Origin: Hydractinia symbiolongicarpus
Lineage: Eukaryota > Cnidaria > Hydrozoa > Anthoathecata > Hydractiniidae
Direction of reading: 5' to 3'
DNA length: 64,000 nucleotides
NCBI RefSeq assembly: GCF_029227915.1
Contig: NC_079875.1
Coordinates: forward strand, 5,394,001-5,458,000
Each line of letters starts with the position of its first letter. The first letter of the stretch is position 1. The position numbers and the translations under genes are program-made. Shown one piece after another: positions 8,768 through 22,504 of the stretch. The notes beneath the pieces were generated by a model. It was not told the DNA's origin and made no database searches. It worked only from the letters and a program-made list of their open reading frames with translations.

Positions 8768-11735
8768 AGATGGTTAGCCAGTCAGCTACAAGTTTTTTTC
8801 CTTTCATCAGTTGTACTATCTAGCTACCACAGTAAAACAGATTTAGAAAAGTATTGTTACTGGATTGCTATATAGTTAATCAATTTCATTACGAATACTT
8901 TTAGAGCAGCATTTCGTGCTTGCATAACATACTGACAAGTTAATGATATATTGACCTTGATCAGCTACACCGAAAGACCTCTAAATGTAACAAAATTGAT
9001 CCACCTTTCAAAAAAAGTATGATATTTCCGATTTCTTCCGCTTAATTCAACAACACGGGTTTGTCAAAGTAGATATTTTACTAAGTTTTAGTTCCGCGTG
9101 GCAATATCTTTCGTGGGTGTTCAGGAAAGGGGTCGACAGTCCGGGAAAATAGGTAAATAAACGGTAACTGTTTCATAAGACGACACATCTAATTAATAGA
9201 CATGTACAGTTTAATTACTCAGACACAGTTGTGCGTCCTATATACAGGTGAATGGTTACAGATATATACTTTAAAAAAAATTATAATGATACATTCAGAC
9301 AAAAAAAACTTTGTTTCGTAAACATGTTTCCTACATTGTGCAGAGCTTGACAAAATAATATAATTCTCTTGTTGATGTTTGAGAATCTTGACATCCATAG
9401 AACTTTTCTTGCATCCTTCCTTTTATTCCAATCATCCTTGTTATATTTTTGTAAATATTTTTATATCTGCAAAAAGTTTATTCAAATTTTCCCTTTCCCA
9501 TATTGTTTGTGATATAACTCTTTCTCCTGAGGAGCCAGTTAAAGCAGAAGCAATCAACAACTGTACTCCCAAGACATGGTCTCCTTTTCTATTAATACTT
9601 GCCTTGTCAACAGCAATAAAGAGAAAAAATTAATACGTTTTACCCACAGTTCGGCTTGTTACAGTTTGATACAACTCTCTTTACACAGTGTATTTTGCCA
9701 CGCCTATCTATTTTACCTGATGAAGATCAGTTAATAATTTTAATTTGTTATGAAGGTATTGTTAAGTCTGGTGTAAATGAATAAACAAATATATCTGAAC
9801 AAAAACATGGGTTAAGGTGTGTATGTATCATATCACATGTATGTACATTTCATCTTCATTATCCTGATCTTTCCATATTCTTATTGTTTTTGTTATGATT
9901 GTTTTTCGTTTTGCTGTCCATGGCTGGTGTGATCATTTGATTCACCTAGTCATGCTGATGAAGCCTGATATTGGCAGAAACAGCAAGAGTTTATAAATAT
10001 TGAAATATATTCACAATTGTCTCACTTTATTGTAGTTAATCCCTGTTAATTGTGCTTTTATCTATCTAAAATAAGACGTGTAAGACGGAGAGTTGATTCT
10101 TATAAAAAATGTTCCTAGGAGATTTTCTTATAGCTTAGCGTTTCTTTTTGTCAATTTTATTAATAACTAGATAAATCGGAAGACAATTTTCGGCGATTTT
10201 TGTACCCGCAAAGCTTAAATTAGCGAAAGTTTCTGGGAGACTAAGTCTTAAAAAGGTCTGGATCCGCCCCTGGCATGGGTTTCGAGCAGAGGTCCATAAT
10301 AAAAAACTAAAAAAAACTGTTTAAACAGATCGCTTGTTTGCTGTATGATTCTAAAGATTTCACATTTTATTAAGTTTTAAGCGAGGATTTCAAAAATCAC
10401 ATTCATTTTGTTTGTAAAGCTTAGTTCTCACTACGGGCTGATTCATTATCGCAAATATTGTTTTGACGATGTCTGGGTCATTTTAGAAAATTAAATGCAA
10501 AACTTTGATGTCGTCGTTTTTCAATAATTTTTAGTTAACTTCTAAGGTACGTTCTAAAAACAAATTATCTTTTAGATGAAAATAAAAAAATTAACGAAAA
10601 CACACAAAGACAACAAAGTTCTTGTTAATTCTGCTCTGGGATTCAACAAAAGAAAAACCAATTTGGTATTTATATTAGAAACAAGAAAACGGAAACAATG
10701 ATCAACAGCTTAAAATTATGCATTCCACGAAATGTTTTTTTTTTTTTTTGAGCTATTTTTGACTATAAAATGTAAAGATATTTTTAATAGGAAAAGAAAT
10801 AAAAAAACTAAGAAAATTATAGCAAAATGAAAAGTATAATTACAAATAAAAAAACTAATAAAAGTTCGTAATTACCGTGACAATCCGTTTTATAAATATC
10901 TACTTCTAATAAGTGCCACATTTTAAATTGCATCGTTTATCAAAAAATTCTCTCGTGCATCAAACACGTTCGAAAATGAATTTAAAGGTGATCATAATGG
11001 AAATAATGATCTTTAACTCTTTCATTACCTTTGGCCTGCTGGGCGGGTGATCGTGGCTACCATTTTGGAAAGGCGCTATCTTTAAATCTCGTGAATTTTG
11101 AACACTTTAGATTGTTTTTCTGAAAGGAAACTGAATATCTCACAAGATCAAGTAATTTTCGGGTCGCCCTAGCCTAATATGAGCAAAACGGTTTTTGAAA
11201 ATTCACGATTATCGGTAAAGAAAGGGTTTCAACATGCGTCTTTTTCGACATATAAACATTACGGTATCAAGGCTGGTTTTCACTTGACGAATGTAGTCGA
11301 ATTGATCGATGTCGTTCGAATTTGCACGTGCGCCATGAATTTTTTACATTTCTCTTAGAGTGGTCGACGTCCATAGCTTTTTAAAGTAGGATTGTTTTTG
11401 TACTTTTTCATCGATCGATTTAATTTCCACCAATCAAGTTCACATTAAACAAAGACATCGATCAAAACATTCAAAACACTCAAAACAACGAATTGCGAAG
11501 AAAAAATCTTAACTTAACGTCTATCGTTAATATTTCTTTCAAAATGTTTATAAAGTATAATAAAGAAATATAAAACGCAAAAGGTGTAACTAAGACGTTC
11601 GGGACGTTTTTTTGGAAGCATTTGTTTTGGTATGGCTTGACCTGTGTGTTCTTTATAAAAACAAACCATTTTTCTCATGGCTATAATAAGAACGGCCAAC
11701 AAAATTTTTTTTATGGCTACAATCCCTCATGAGTA
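8768..11735. other. Intergenic AT-rich DNA, no supported gene
   Basis: The minus strand at about 9640-9440 reads as a coding-like peptide (VDKASINRKGDHVLG) but has no family match and no exon signals. Near 9955-10010 CTGATGAAGCCTGATATTGG plus a nearby AATATT-rich tail resembles the 3' end of a retroelement, weakly. The rest shows only stops and A/T runs. Confidence 0.4.
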
Positions 11736-12156
11736 TTATTGAGACTGTAATTTGTATTTCAACTTGCGTGACGATTTCTCCTCCTTTCCATACTTTAATG
11801 TTGAATATACTGTCCACTTGTGCACATCAGTCACATCATCACTATCAAAATCAGAAGAGAAGGGAGACATTTTAGGAAATTTTTGACAGGTTATAGATGT
11901 CTTTACTTATATAAAATACCAGCGTTAAATCAAGACACTCACCTTTCATTAAACCTGAGAGTACGAAAAATACTTCGTCAGTCGTAATGCCTTTTTCAGA
12001 ATAAATAATCCTGAATTTCTTTATATCTATCCCTATATCTCTATTTCCCATTTCTTTATACTTCTTTTTATCATTTTTAGGGTAAAGTAGTAATGTGTCA
12101 TGGAAAATTGCTCGTAATGCGTCGTTCTTGACTGATTGGTTTTTTATTGGTCTCAC
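11736..12156 (-). pseudogene. Unrecognised coding remnant, two frames
   Basis: The minus frame from 12156 (not an ATG in itself) is open for over 60 residues containing KNDALRAIFHDTLLLYPKND and EKGITTDEVFFVLSGLMK. It then meets a good 5' splice-site consensus AAAG|GTGAGT at 11943/11942. About 70 bp downstream a second minus frame opens, with ATG at 11870 and an acidic start (SSDFDSDDVTDVHKW), ending in TAA at 11736. The two pieces look coding, but I found no acceptor that joins them in phase, so a frameshift or missed exon is needed. No family is recognised. This may be a decayed gene of a DNA element or an orphan host gene. Confidence 0.25.
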
Positions 12157-12910
12157 AAAATACTAATTGAACCTAAGTGTAAGAAAAAACATTTGGCGTT
12201 AGTCGCTATTGATCGACGTTAGTAGAAACACGCCTTAACGGACTTGTTAACACTTTCATATTTAAATCTTTTTTATTTCATTTTATTTACAATTTTTATA
12301 TTTTTGCATGTTATAATGAACATTTTATCACATCATTAATGATGCATAAATCCTAAACGAAAAAATTTTAAAATCATTGTTATTAAATAATGTATATATA
12401 GCAACTCGTCGATCACAGCTGTAGTTGTCGAAACATTGCTAAGAATAAACTCCTTTTGTAACGTGATAATATTAATATCATTTAGCAATTTTTAAATTTA
12501 ACTAAAAACGTAGCTACATAGCTACAGGGTGCGAAATCGACCATAGCTTGTTAGCTAGCTGGCTGTATCTATGCGGTTCTCTTATGATATGTATTCCGTT
12601 AGGTACCAGTGCCATTTTATTTAGCCAATGTTATTTGTTTTATTGATTAAATACTATTTCTAGGCTATAGCTACATCTAGCTAAAATTAAAAGAATAGCT
12701 ATTTTCTGTTCAAAATTAAACAACAGTCCTGGTTAAGCTCTGATACTTTACACATTTTTTCAACCACGATTAAAACTTAAAGACAGGCTGCAGGCCGTGT
12801 TGTTATAATAACCAAAATTATATATAGCTATATATTTTGGTTATTCTAACCAAAATATAGAAGAAAAATAACAGCATTCCAACACGAACTAGAGAACAAA
12901 GATAGCGCTG
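12157..12910. other. AT-rich DNA with AGCTA repeats and a 33-bp palindrome
   Basis: Many scattered TAGCTA/AGCTAGCT motifs lie between 12520 and 12710. A near-perfect palindrome at about 12812-12844 has arms AACCAAAAT around TATATATAGCTATATAT, and a third ACCAAAATATAG copy follows. It is probably a small hairpin repeat. No gene is seen. Confidence 0.55.
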
Positions 12911-13281
12911 TTAAATACAATCAGAAAGATACCTCGACAATTTTTTCAAAAGGAGTGCGTATCGAACAATTGTAATGAAAACTGTTAAAGTCCAAAGAAA
13001 AGTGAACGGGAATATCATGAAGAATGTCATCCAAGGAAAAGGTCTACAAAAAAATGCCAACGGAAAGTTTAAAAAACGCAGAGAATAAAACAGCAGCGTT
13101 ACCAATCCAACAAAAAAATCAGATATACTCAACAACAAAAAAACAGATCCTCACTACTCGTTCTTTTTCTGAACAAAAACACTTTGATAACCAAAAAGTT
13201 AAGAATTACTGTTAATGCGGCCATAATGATGTAACCAGAAAATAAAGCAACATTTTGCCATGAGTGACTTTGTAAATCTCC
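12911..13281 (-). pseudogene. Rhodopsin-like GPCR fragment, TM1-TM3 only
   Basis: The minus frame is open from 13281 (after a TGA at 13282-13284) to a TAA at 12911. The roughly 122 residues show TM1 (SGYIIMAALTVILNFLVI, with the class A Asn), a basic first intracellular loop (FLFRKRTSSEDLF), TM2 (LLLSISDFFVGLVTLLF, with the conserved Asp), a loop Cys (FFCRPFPWM) and TM3 (MIFPFTFLWTLTVFITIVRY, ending where the DRY motif belongs). The frame stops a few residues later (KKLSRYLSDCI). The TM4-TM7 portion was not found in the next kilobase, and no good initiator Met precedes TM1. A truncated, probably dead copy of a lineage-expanded cnidarian class A receptor is the best reading. A short spliced form is less likely. 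Confidence 0.6.
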
Positions 13282-14576
13282 TCATGTATTCAATATCCAG
13301 ATATCACAGGAGGTTAGATTTGTCGTATTTGATATTTCCATTACGTGCTCTTTACTCGTAAATTTGAAACGATATAAATTCAAATTTGAAATTAAAAGAT
13401 GACAATCAAATTCAGCAGGCGATATTGTGTCAGTAGAAAAAAAAATACTCTTACATTTCTGAATAAATGAACGTTATAATTCAAAAGCATTAATTAGAAT
13501 ATAAAAATCACAAAAGTATAATATTTTATAACATTTGAAATTGCCGTCTTGTGGCGCACAAAATAAAAATGTATTGCTTTAAATTTCATTTGATTGATGT
13601 GGTGTGGTGCAACCATTGCTTAAAGTTTGTCCAAACGCTCTTCACCTTGAATCATAAATTTGAATAAAAGCCCATATTGAATCAATATCCACACTGACAA
13701 ATATCCGCAAAAGCAATAAAAGAATTACTACGCAGCAGTGTGAATTTTTAGACAGATTTTTAGCTGCTTGACTAAATTTTGCAGTCGGCTTATTTAGTGG
13801 AAGTTGCGGAATTAAATTCAGCGGATTTTTTGTCTATATATGCTGCAGCTTCGACAGCGTAATGTTTTTAAGGGATAAATTTGCCTCTCAGGAGGCCATG
13901 TAAATCCTAGTGGAACCGAGGTGACGACAAAAGTTGTTTGGAGAATAAAGAAGGTAGTAATTGTAAGTCAACTAAATCCTCGAGATCAACAGACTCACCA
14001 CTGATTCTGTTATCACCAATTGTTTATTAAAGTTGAAAAAGAAAAAGGAAGTTGACAGGGAACAACCAGAAAAAGCTGCTTTCGATTTTAATATAAACGT
14101 AATAACCATTAAATATTAAAAAAATGCGAGAAAACGATCTATTTACTTTAGATTCTAACAAAGATTCTGATTTGGTTTCTTTGAAAAAGTGGTATTCTTC
14201 GTCAGAAAAAGAATAGCGTAGCCGGAAAGAAAATTCATCACATATTGTTTGAAATGGAAGATTTAGAATAATAATAATAATAATTGGATTTAATTATTGC
14301 TTTTTTTTAAAAAAATGTTTTGAATGGTGATTACAGTAAGCTTCCGGTTACTCGAACTGGCATTTTTGGAACATTCCACTTGAGCCATGCTTCATCAGAC
14401 CTATTAACGTCTTAAGATCACTTCAAATAGATTTATTAACTCGTATTGTTTTTCGTTCCCCTTAAACTTAAAAGAAAGTTCGGGGACCTTTTCGAACTTC
14501 TTTGCTAGTTTGAAATTATCCTTGTCAAATTTTGTTTGGGTATCTTTAAACTTTTTGTTAAAATAATTTTTAATAT
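13282..14576. other. Intergenic AT-rich DNA, nothing recognised
   Basis: Includes an ATA/ATAA run near 14270 and otherwise only short ORFs. No gene, RNA or transposon end was identified. Confidence 0.5.
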
Positions 14577-14577
14577 C

Positions 14578-15506
<929 letters not shown>

Positions 15507-15720
15507 TTTAATACTAGAAAGAGAAAGACTTTCCTGAGCAGATCTGTCTTCTCTCCGTCTTTTCTGACCTCTTGGCACACTTTCGCTACCAGACATGATT
15601 TCTTCTCTGTACCAATAGAATTGACTTGTGAGTAAAAATAGGTGGAAGTAAAAAAGTTGTATTAAAACATGCGCTATCAGGCGCATGCGTATTTTGTAAT
15701 AAACTTTATTGTAACCCTGA

Positions 15721-16180
15721 TTTTTCTGTACCCTCCTATGTTTCAAGGTATATCTTTTAGTACCGAGTATATTTCCGTAACACATTTTGTACGGTAACCG
15801 AAAGAGTGCTTGCTTTCATTTCGATGCTGCTTTAACGCTGTGTAGCCCACTGCTTCAGTTTAAACTTTGGTATTAATATTATTTTTAATGTATAACAAGA
15901 CGCATGATGTACGTAAACAACCTCGCGAATAATCAAATTTTGATTTATAACAGCAAAAAAAAAGTAAAAATAGTTACCAAGATGAGATTCGAACACATGA
16001 CTACTCACAGTAGGGGTACCCCGTATGGCGTTGCCAGTACTTTATGCGCCCAGAACGGGAGGGGGTACAGAATAATTCAGTCATCCATACCTTGTTTTTT
16101 TCTGTACCCCTTATGGCGCTGCCAGATATTTGTGCGCCCAAAACTGCAGGGGGTACAGAAAAAGCAGGGGTACAGAAAAA
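15721..16180. repeat. Inverted-repeat element with TTTTTCTGTACCC termini
   Basis: TTTTTCTGTACCC at 15721 is matched in inverse orientation by GGGGTACAGAAAAA at 16149-16163 and 16166-16180. A further inner pair lies near 16060 and 16096. A GTATGGCGTTGCCAGTACTT-like block is repeated at about 16024 and 16112. The arrangement suggests one MITE, or two nested copies, between the microsatellite and the IRG-like gene. No clear target duplication was seen. Confidence 0.45.
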
Positions 16181-16460
16181 TTTATCACAATGTTGCCTCG
16201 ATTAACACAAAAATAAGTTACATGCAAAAAAAAAAAAAATAATGCTAATTTACCCCATTGTCTGTACTCTGTTGTGCATTTGAATTTTAAAAGGGTTTCT
16301 CGGAAATTGAGATTACCAATCATTAATTGTAGTTTTTACAATCAAAACAAGAAGATTAAAAATTATAAATAACCAATGACTCATTGTTTTGGCTATTGTA
16401 ACTCAAACTGAGAAGAGTTAGGACAAACTTAGAGAAAAAAATTTATAGCGTTAGAGCAAC

Positions 16461-17212
16461 ATGGATGAAATCGGACAGGATTTACATCTTGAAGACGATG
16501 AAAGGGAATGGGAAATAACACCAAGGGAGGAGGTGGAAGAAATACAACGCCAAATGGAAACAGAAGGCTTGGACTATGTAAAATCTTACATCGAGTCAAA
16601 GCTAGATGTTTGGAAGGCTCAACCTCTGAATTGTGGTATTACTGGTTCTTCTGGTACTGGGAAATCCAGCTTTATAAATACAATTAGAGGTCTGACTCCT
16701 CGTGATAAGAATGCAGCGAGTGTGGGTGTTGTTGAATGTACAACTGAACCAACATCTTATCCGGACCCCAAAAATCCAATGTTGCAGTATTGGGATTTAC
16801 CAGGTGTGGGAACCCCGAGATTTCCAAAAGATGAAACCTATTTACGAAGGATAAACTTTGAAAGGTGAACATTTTCTTGTCGTTGCTATCACCGTTGTAG
16901 TTGTTGTTGTTGTCATTGCTGTTATTGTTATTGTAGTTGTTGTTGTTGTTGTTGTTTTTGTTCCTGTTGCTGTTGTGATAGTTTATTAATACTTCCTTGT
17001 ATTTATTCAGTTTAACTTTTGTAAATTTCATTCCCAGAAAAGATCTGTATCTGTATCTGTTGTTTTCGTTGTCGTTGTTGTTGTTGTTTTTGTTGTTATT
17101 ATTATTGCTGTTATTGCTGTTATTGTTGTTGTTATTGGTGTTGTTGTTTTTGTTGTTGTCATTGCTTTTATTGTTGTTGTTTTTTTCATTGTCGTTATTG
17201 TTGTTGTTGTTA

Positions 17213-17286
<74 letters not shown>

Positions 17287-18147
17287 GCTGTTTATATACC
17301 TTTCTTTTTTTGTAGATATGACTTCTTTCTGATTGTTACGGCCACTCGTTTTTCGGAAAATGACATTTGGCTTGCATCACAAATTCGAAGGTCCGGTAAA
17401 TCTTTTTTTTTTGTGCGAAGTAAAATTGATCAAGATTTATTCAATGAAAAACGATGTCGTGACAACTACAGTGAAGCAGCTGTATTAAAAGCAATACGAA
17501 AAGATTGTGTTGACAAGTTACAACCCGAGTTTACCAAGCCTGATGTCTTTTTAATATCAAATTTCGATCCACAAAAGTTTGATTTTCCGTCTTTATGTCT
17601 AAATTTAATTGATGCTCTTCCACAATTAAAAAAAGAAGCGATGACGCTTTCACTACATGCATTTTCTAGCAGGATGGTTGTTGCGAAGAGAAATGCCCTG
17701 CACAAAAGAATATGGTACGTATCCACTGTTTCAGCTGCTGGCGCCCTTATACCATTTAGTGGTGTGTCGATAGCTATTGATACGGCACTAATCGTAAGAG
17801 AACTTAAATTTTACCAGGAACAGTTGGGTATTAGTATAGAAACCTTATCCAGTCTTTCCCAACAAGTCCACTCGGAAAAAGAACACATCCTTAAGGAAGC
17901 CCGAAAGTTAATATCTATTGCAACGTCCGAAAACGTATTAAGTTTATTTTGGACATTTTCGAAAAGCATGGCAGCGGAAGAGGTTGCTAGATATATTTAT
18001 GGTATAGGAACATTGATCTCAAGTGGAATATCCTTTGCAACAACTTACCGAATGTTACAAAGTCAATTGAATCGTATGGAAAAAGCATCTGACGAAATAA
18101 TGGCCTTGACTCTTGAAACAATGGTAGAAGCAGATGAACTGGACTAG
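16461..18147 (+). CDS. Immunity-related GTPase (IRG)-like protein
   Basis: There are two exons, 16461-16864 and 17316-18147, joined in phase (AG|A, Arg) with GTGAAC donor and TTTGTAG acceptor, giving 411 residues. The G1 P-loop GSSGTGKS is at 62-69, a G3-like DLPGVG at 112-117 and a G4-like RSKID at 169-173. This Gly-x-x-Gly-x-Gly-Lys-Ser form is the GKS class of IRG GTPases. The C-terminal half is helical, with two hydrophobic stretches (AAGALIPFSGVSIAIDTALI near 240-260 and YGIGTLISSGISFATTYRML near 365-385) that could bind or insert into membrane, as in the family. IRGs are dynamin-like GTPases best known from vertebrate cell-autonomous immunity; invertebrate relatives exist, with roles mostly unknown. 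The start codon context is good and no disabling change is seen. The alternative is a more distant septin- or AIG1-like GTPase, which is less likely. Confidence 0.8.
16865..17315 (+). repeat. (GTT)n-rich low-complexity intron of the IRG-like gene
   Basis: The intron is dominated by GTT/GTTATT trinucleotides. The purest run lies at about 17220-17287 (22 or so GTT units). Apparent poly-Leu and poly-Asn frames here are translation of this repeat. The intron begins GTGAAC and ends TTTTTTTGTAG. Confidence 0.9.
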
Positions 18148-20207
18148 ACGTAAACAAATGACATTTTTAAGTACTGTTTGTTCGTTTGATTTTTTTTTTT
18201 TGTTATGTTTAAATGTGTGTTTGTAGGGTATTCCAGGTTTGATTTGTAATTAGAAGAATTGGCAGAAAGAAAGAAAATACCATTTTTTAATTAAACGAAA
18301 CATATCGCAATTTTAAGTTTAGGATTTTAAATTATTTGTAAGGTTAATTACATTACATTGCATACCATTAATGTGTCCGAAAATAACTAGCTAACATTTC
18401 TGTTCATTTCTTAGAATTATACATTATAATTATTTGTAAATTACACTTTAGATATTACACATGGCGTATTACTTTTTTTGACATCCGCGTATGTTTGGAC
18501 AAAGCCTTTTTTTAATCTATTTCCAGGACTCTTTTATTATTATTAGTATTTAGGAGGACTAGGGTTTATATTTATGGCATTTTCCATGTTTTGTGTTAAG
18601 CAACCAGAAAAATTGTAATAGATAAAGAATAAAATAGTAATATGTTATAATATGTTACACAGATAATTTTTTTCAAAAAAGAAGAAAATAAGGGGTGAAT
18701 AACACTGTGTCTTCTCACACATTTGTGACAAAAAAACAAAATTTCATTTTCTTGGTGTTTTTTTTTTTTTTTCAAAATCAAAAAACAACATTGCTAGGTG
18801 ACACGTGTTTTTAAAAATACTTTTTTTCGTTACAATGTTGCAAAGAGTTTGAACTTGACAAAACTTTATCTGTGGAAATGTAATCCAGGCCAGGGAAAAC
18901 GTGTTTGCTGACAATCAAATGTAAAATATTTTTTATCACTAAAGAACGAAAAATAATAAGAAATTGACCTCCAATCAAATGTATCTCAAATTTGTACCGC
19001 TTTAAATCATGCATAATTAAGTAGCTTAATTACACTCCTCCCCCTGGCCTAAAAAATGTTGCGTTGTACAATTTGATTTTTTGGATTGGATATATTTTGT
19101 GACTGAATATAATGATATTACACGAGTGCTTTAAAAGTTTCACTAAGTTATATTCTAGTTACTAAACATATTCTATTTGTAGCAGACGATTAAAATTATT
19201 TAAAATTAATTCTTTCCTATTGGTTTCCCATATAATGATAATTGTCAAGGTCAGGGGTAATTGTAATAGTCTGGACAACCAGTGCTACGCGTGAAAGGTC
19301 GAGACTGCTTCTCTATATCTTCTTCACGTTATTTATAAATTTGTGTGGCGGAAATCAAAAGCCTTATCTTAATAAACGATCACATCTTCTTGCAAGAGAA
19401 TACGTGGTATTATCCTTAATTCTAAGGAATGCTAATTGGAATCATGCGAATCATACGATGAAAGACTCAAAATTCATTTAATAAGCAGATTAAAGACCGA
19501 AAGATTGCATTGAAGGTTTTAACAATAGAGAGAATTTAACAACGAACGACGCTTATTTTTCTGCATTTTTTTTAAATAATTTAATATCGCATTAAGACAA
19601 TGAGTCACAAGTACTATTAGACTTAACACTTATTGGGAAGGAACAGCAACTAAACAAAAGCAAGATGAGGAGGTATATGTGAAAACTAGAGGCTGCGTTT
19701 TTACTCCTGTTTTGAAATGTTTTTAAGCTTAGATAAAGCAAGAAAGCTCTAAAGTAGAGAAAGTTATTCTATTGTATTGAAACTTTTTTACTTTAATTGC
19801 GGTTTATTTTAATTACATTAAGCCACAATTTAAAGTGATTACAAATGTCTGTATCATTCAATATGTTTTTATACGGGGTAGAAGCTGGGGGGATAAGTAT
19901 TCTATATAATAATAAAAAGCTTCCGTGTGAACAAAATAGCTTATAGTGATACTGCTCAGGCACGGAATTTTTAAGTCAATATACGTAAGTATAATAGTGC
20001 AAGTTTGCTTCTTTTGGAGCAAATCTTTGTCCTCCCCCTGGCCGTGGACCACCATGTTTTCGTATCTGCGGTCAAATATGGCATCGTGTTGGGGATCTCC
20101 ACCCTCCTGAGAGCCAAACTCCTGTTTTTAACTAACTTTGTATTTATGAAGCAGGTAGAGCACTCAATAAAAGAATTGCACGCCCTGAAAATAATGGCTG
20201 TAGAGAA
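18148..20207. other. 3' flank of the IRG-like gene and intergenic DNA
   Basis: No AATAAA lies near the stop. The text is A/T-rich with poly-T at 18766 and no coding-like frame of useful length. The frames at 19858-20228 on both strands show no recognisable domain, although the last part could belong to the Helitron that follows. Confidence 0.45.
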
Positions 20208-22307
20208 GACGTGATGCAAACTGTTCAAGATGTCATGAAGAGTGTTAGCCCTTTTGCAGTTTCATACAGATACATGGCTGAAGTGGAAGCTGATGAAATA
20301 GGTCAAGCAGCAGCTGAAAACCGTATCCCATCAGAAGTACGAATGTACATGAGAGTTGGCAGTGATCAAAGACGATACAACTTGCCAAATCATGAAGAAG
20401 TATCTCCAGTTTTTGTTGGCCAAAATGGAGCTCCTCCTAGGAACATAGATATTGTTACCTACCCACGTGTAGGCAATTTGCAAAGTATTTCTACGTTATC
20501 TGCAAATTTAGAGCCAATGGTCTATCCTCTATTTTTTCCAAGGGGTGAACCAGGTTGGTATTATGGGATACCCCATATTACCGAGCGTGCAATCAGTACG
20601 CAAAATACTACTACAATGTTGTAGTATTATACTTACCGTGTAGTTGTTTGGGAAAATTTTAGCCCGATTCATTCTGGTAAGAAACTATTTTAACAGTATT
20701 GTGTCGATTCTTATGATAAAGTTGAGGGTAACAACTTAAACTACATTTGTATGAATCAAACAAACCTGCGTGTTGACAATTATGAAGGTTTAGCTGACCA
20801 CTTGAATGCACGAGCTGAAGAGCGAGACCTCCAACCAGGACGTATTGTTGTTCTTCCTTCAAGTTTTCAAGGAAGTCCACGTGCTATGGCTCAAAACTAT
20901 CAAGATGCTATGGCTGTCATTGGTAAATTTGGAAAACCAGATTTTTTTCTGACGTTTACCTGCAATCCAAAATGATGCGAGGTTACAGAAAATTTGTTTG
21001 CAGGCCAACATGCACATGATCGATCTGATTTAGTTTCTCGAGTTTTTAAATTGAAACTAAATGAACTCCTAAAAGATGTTACTGAAAGGGGTGTTTTAGG
21101 TAAAACTGTTTCACATGTTTATGTTATAGAATTTCAAAAGAGAGGTTTACCTCATTGTCATTTGTTACTTCATTTAGATCCCAATGACAAACTTTGGAAT
21201 GCAGATGACATAATAGGCAGTGTTATTTCAGCCGAAATTCCTAATCAAAAGGAACAACCTGAGCTGATTAAAATTATTCAGTCGTGTATGATTCATGGAC
21301 CATGTGGCTATCTGAATCCCATTTCTAGGCGTATGAAGGATGGTGTTTGCACAAAAAACTTTCCAAAAAAATTTTTAGTGTCTATCTTTGCTGACGTTGA
21401 TGGATATCCATTGTATAGACGTCGTAATAATAGAATACATATCAATGTCAATAATAATAATAATAATCGATGGGTTGTTCCTACAATCCATGGCTCTCCA
21501 AGAAATACAATGCACATATAAACTTAGAGGCTTGCATTTCTGTTAAATCTGTTAAATACCTTTATAAATATATTTAAAAAGGTCATGATTGTGCCAACAT
21601 TGAGATCAATGAATGTATTGATCACGATGAGGTACAGACGTTCTTAGACGTTAGGTATGTCAGTGCGCCAAGCAGTATGGCGTCTTTTTGAATTTAAAAT
21701 GCATCAGCATTCTCATGTTGTGCATAGACTGCCAGTGCACTTGCCTAATAACCATAATTTTTATTTTCAGCAAGGCCAGGCTGAAGAAGCTGTGAACAGA
21801 GCTGCAAATCAAGCTACTAAATTAACAGCTTGGTTTGTGCTAAATGGAGAGAATCGCAATGCTCGCTAATATTTGTATCCAGACATTCCTCTTCATTTAG
21901 TTTCCAATAATTCCGGGAAAGCTTGGACACCCAGCCAAAACTTTAACTTTAAAATTGTCTCCAGAATGTATAGTGTGAGTCCTCGCGCAGGTGAGCTTTT
22001 TTATTTACGTATGCTATTATTGCATACACGTGGTGTAACATCTTATGAAGATTTAAGAACTGTGGATGGTAATGTGGCTGAAAGATTTTCTGAAACCTGT
22101 TTATTGCTTGGTCTCCTACAAGATGGAGTCAACTTTCATATGCCTCGACAATTGAGACAACTGTTTGCAGTAATACTTATTCACTGATCCTTATTCTTTG
22201 TGGACAAGGCACAAGGGTTCCACATGTGAAGATTATCTTCGCCAAATGAATGAGGATTTTTGTTCATTGAATGCAGTACTAAAGAATAGTACTAAAACGT
22301 TTGTATA
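20208..22307 (+). pseudogene. Helitron Rep (HUH) protein, truncated and broken
   Basis: Read across breaks, this gives the Helitron_like_N region (YPLFFPRGEPGWYYG near 20525-20570; PSSFQGSPRAMAQNYQDAM; KPDFFLTFTCNPK at 20935-20972) and the HUH motif LPHCHLLLHL (about 21148-21177), with an EDLRTVDG block near 22050. Stops replace residues that are conserved: TAA at 20693 (where Gln is usual), TGA at 20973 (Trp), TAA at 21575 in the tyrosine motif KYLYKYI*KGHD, and TAA at 21867 (Gln). Frameshifts lie near 20620, 21520 and 21655. The text ends at about 22307, before any PIF1-type helicase domain, and a RING pseudogene follows 200 bp later. Helitrons move by rolling-circle replication. This copy cannot act. 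Confidence 0.85.
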
Positions 22308-22504
22308 AGTCTTTCCCTTCAAAAAAGGTTCTCATTTCATGATCATTCTTAGTTTTCGTTAAAATAATGATTTATTAAAAGTCTAGTACGAGAAGTTGAG
22401 TGATTTTTGTAGGTATATCCAGAAAATTTAAAAAGGATTAGAAGCAGTAATACGCAAATGATTTAATTCAAGTATGTTTTTTGACTAACTGCTTTTTTTT
22501 AAGT

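Noticed and set aside
9440-9640. Coding-like minus-strand peptide (VDKASINRKGDHVLG)
   Set aside because: No recognisable family, no start or splice signals, and stops on both sides. Kept only as a note.
16684-17332. Poly-Asn (minus) and poly-Leu (plus) ORFs
   Set aside because: Translation of the GTT-rich intron of the IRG-like gene and its antisense.
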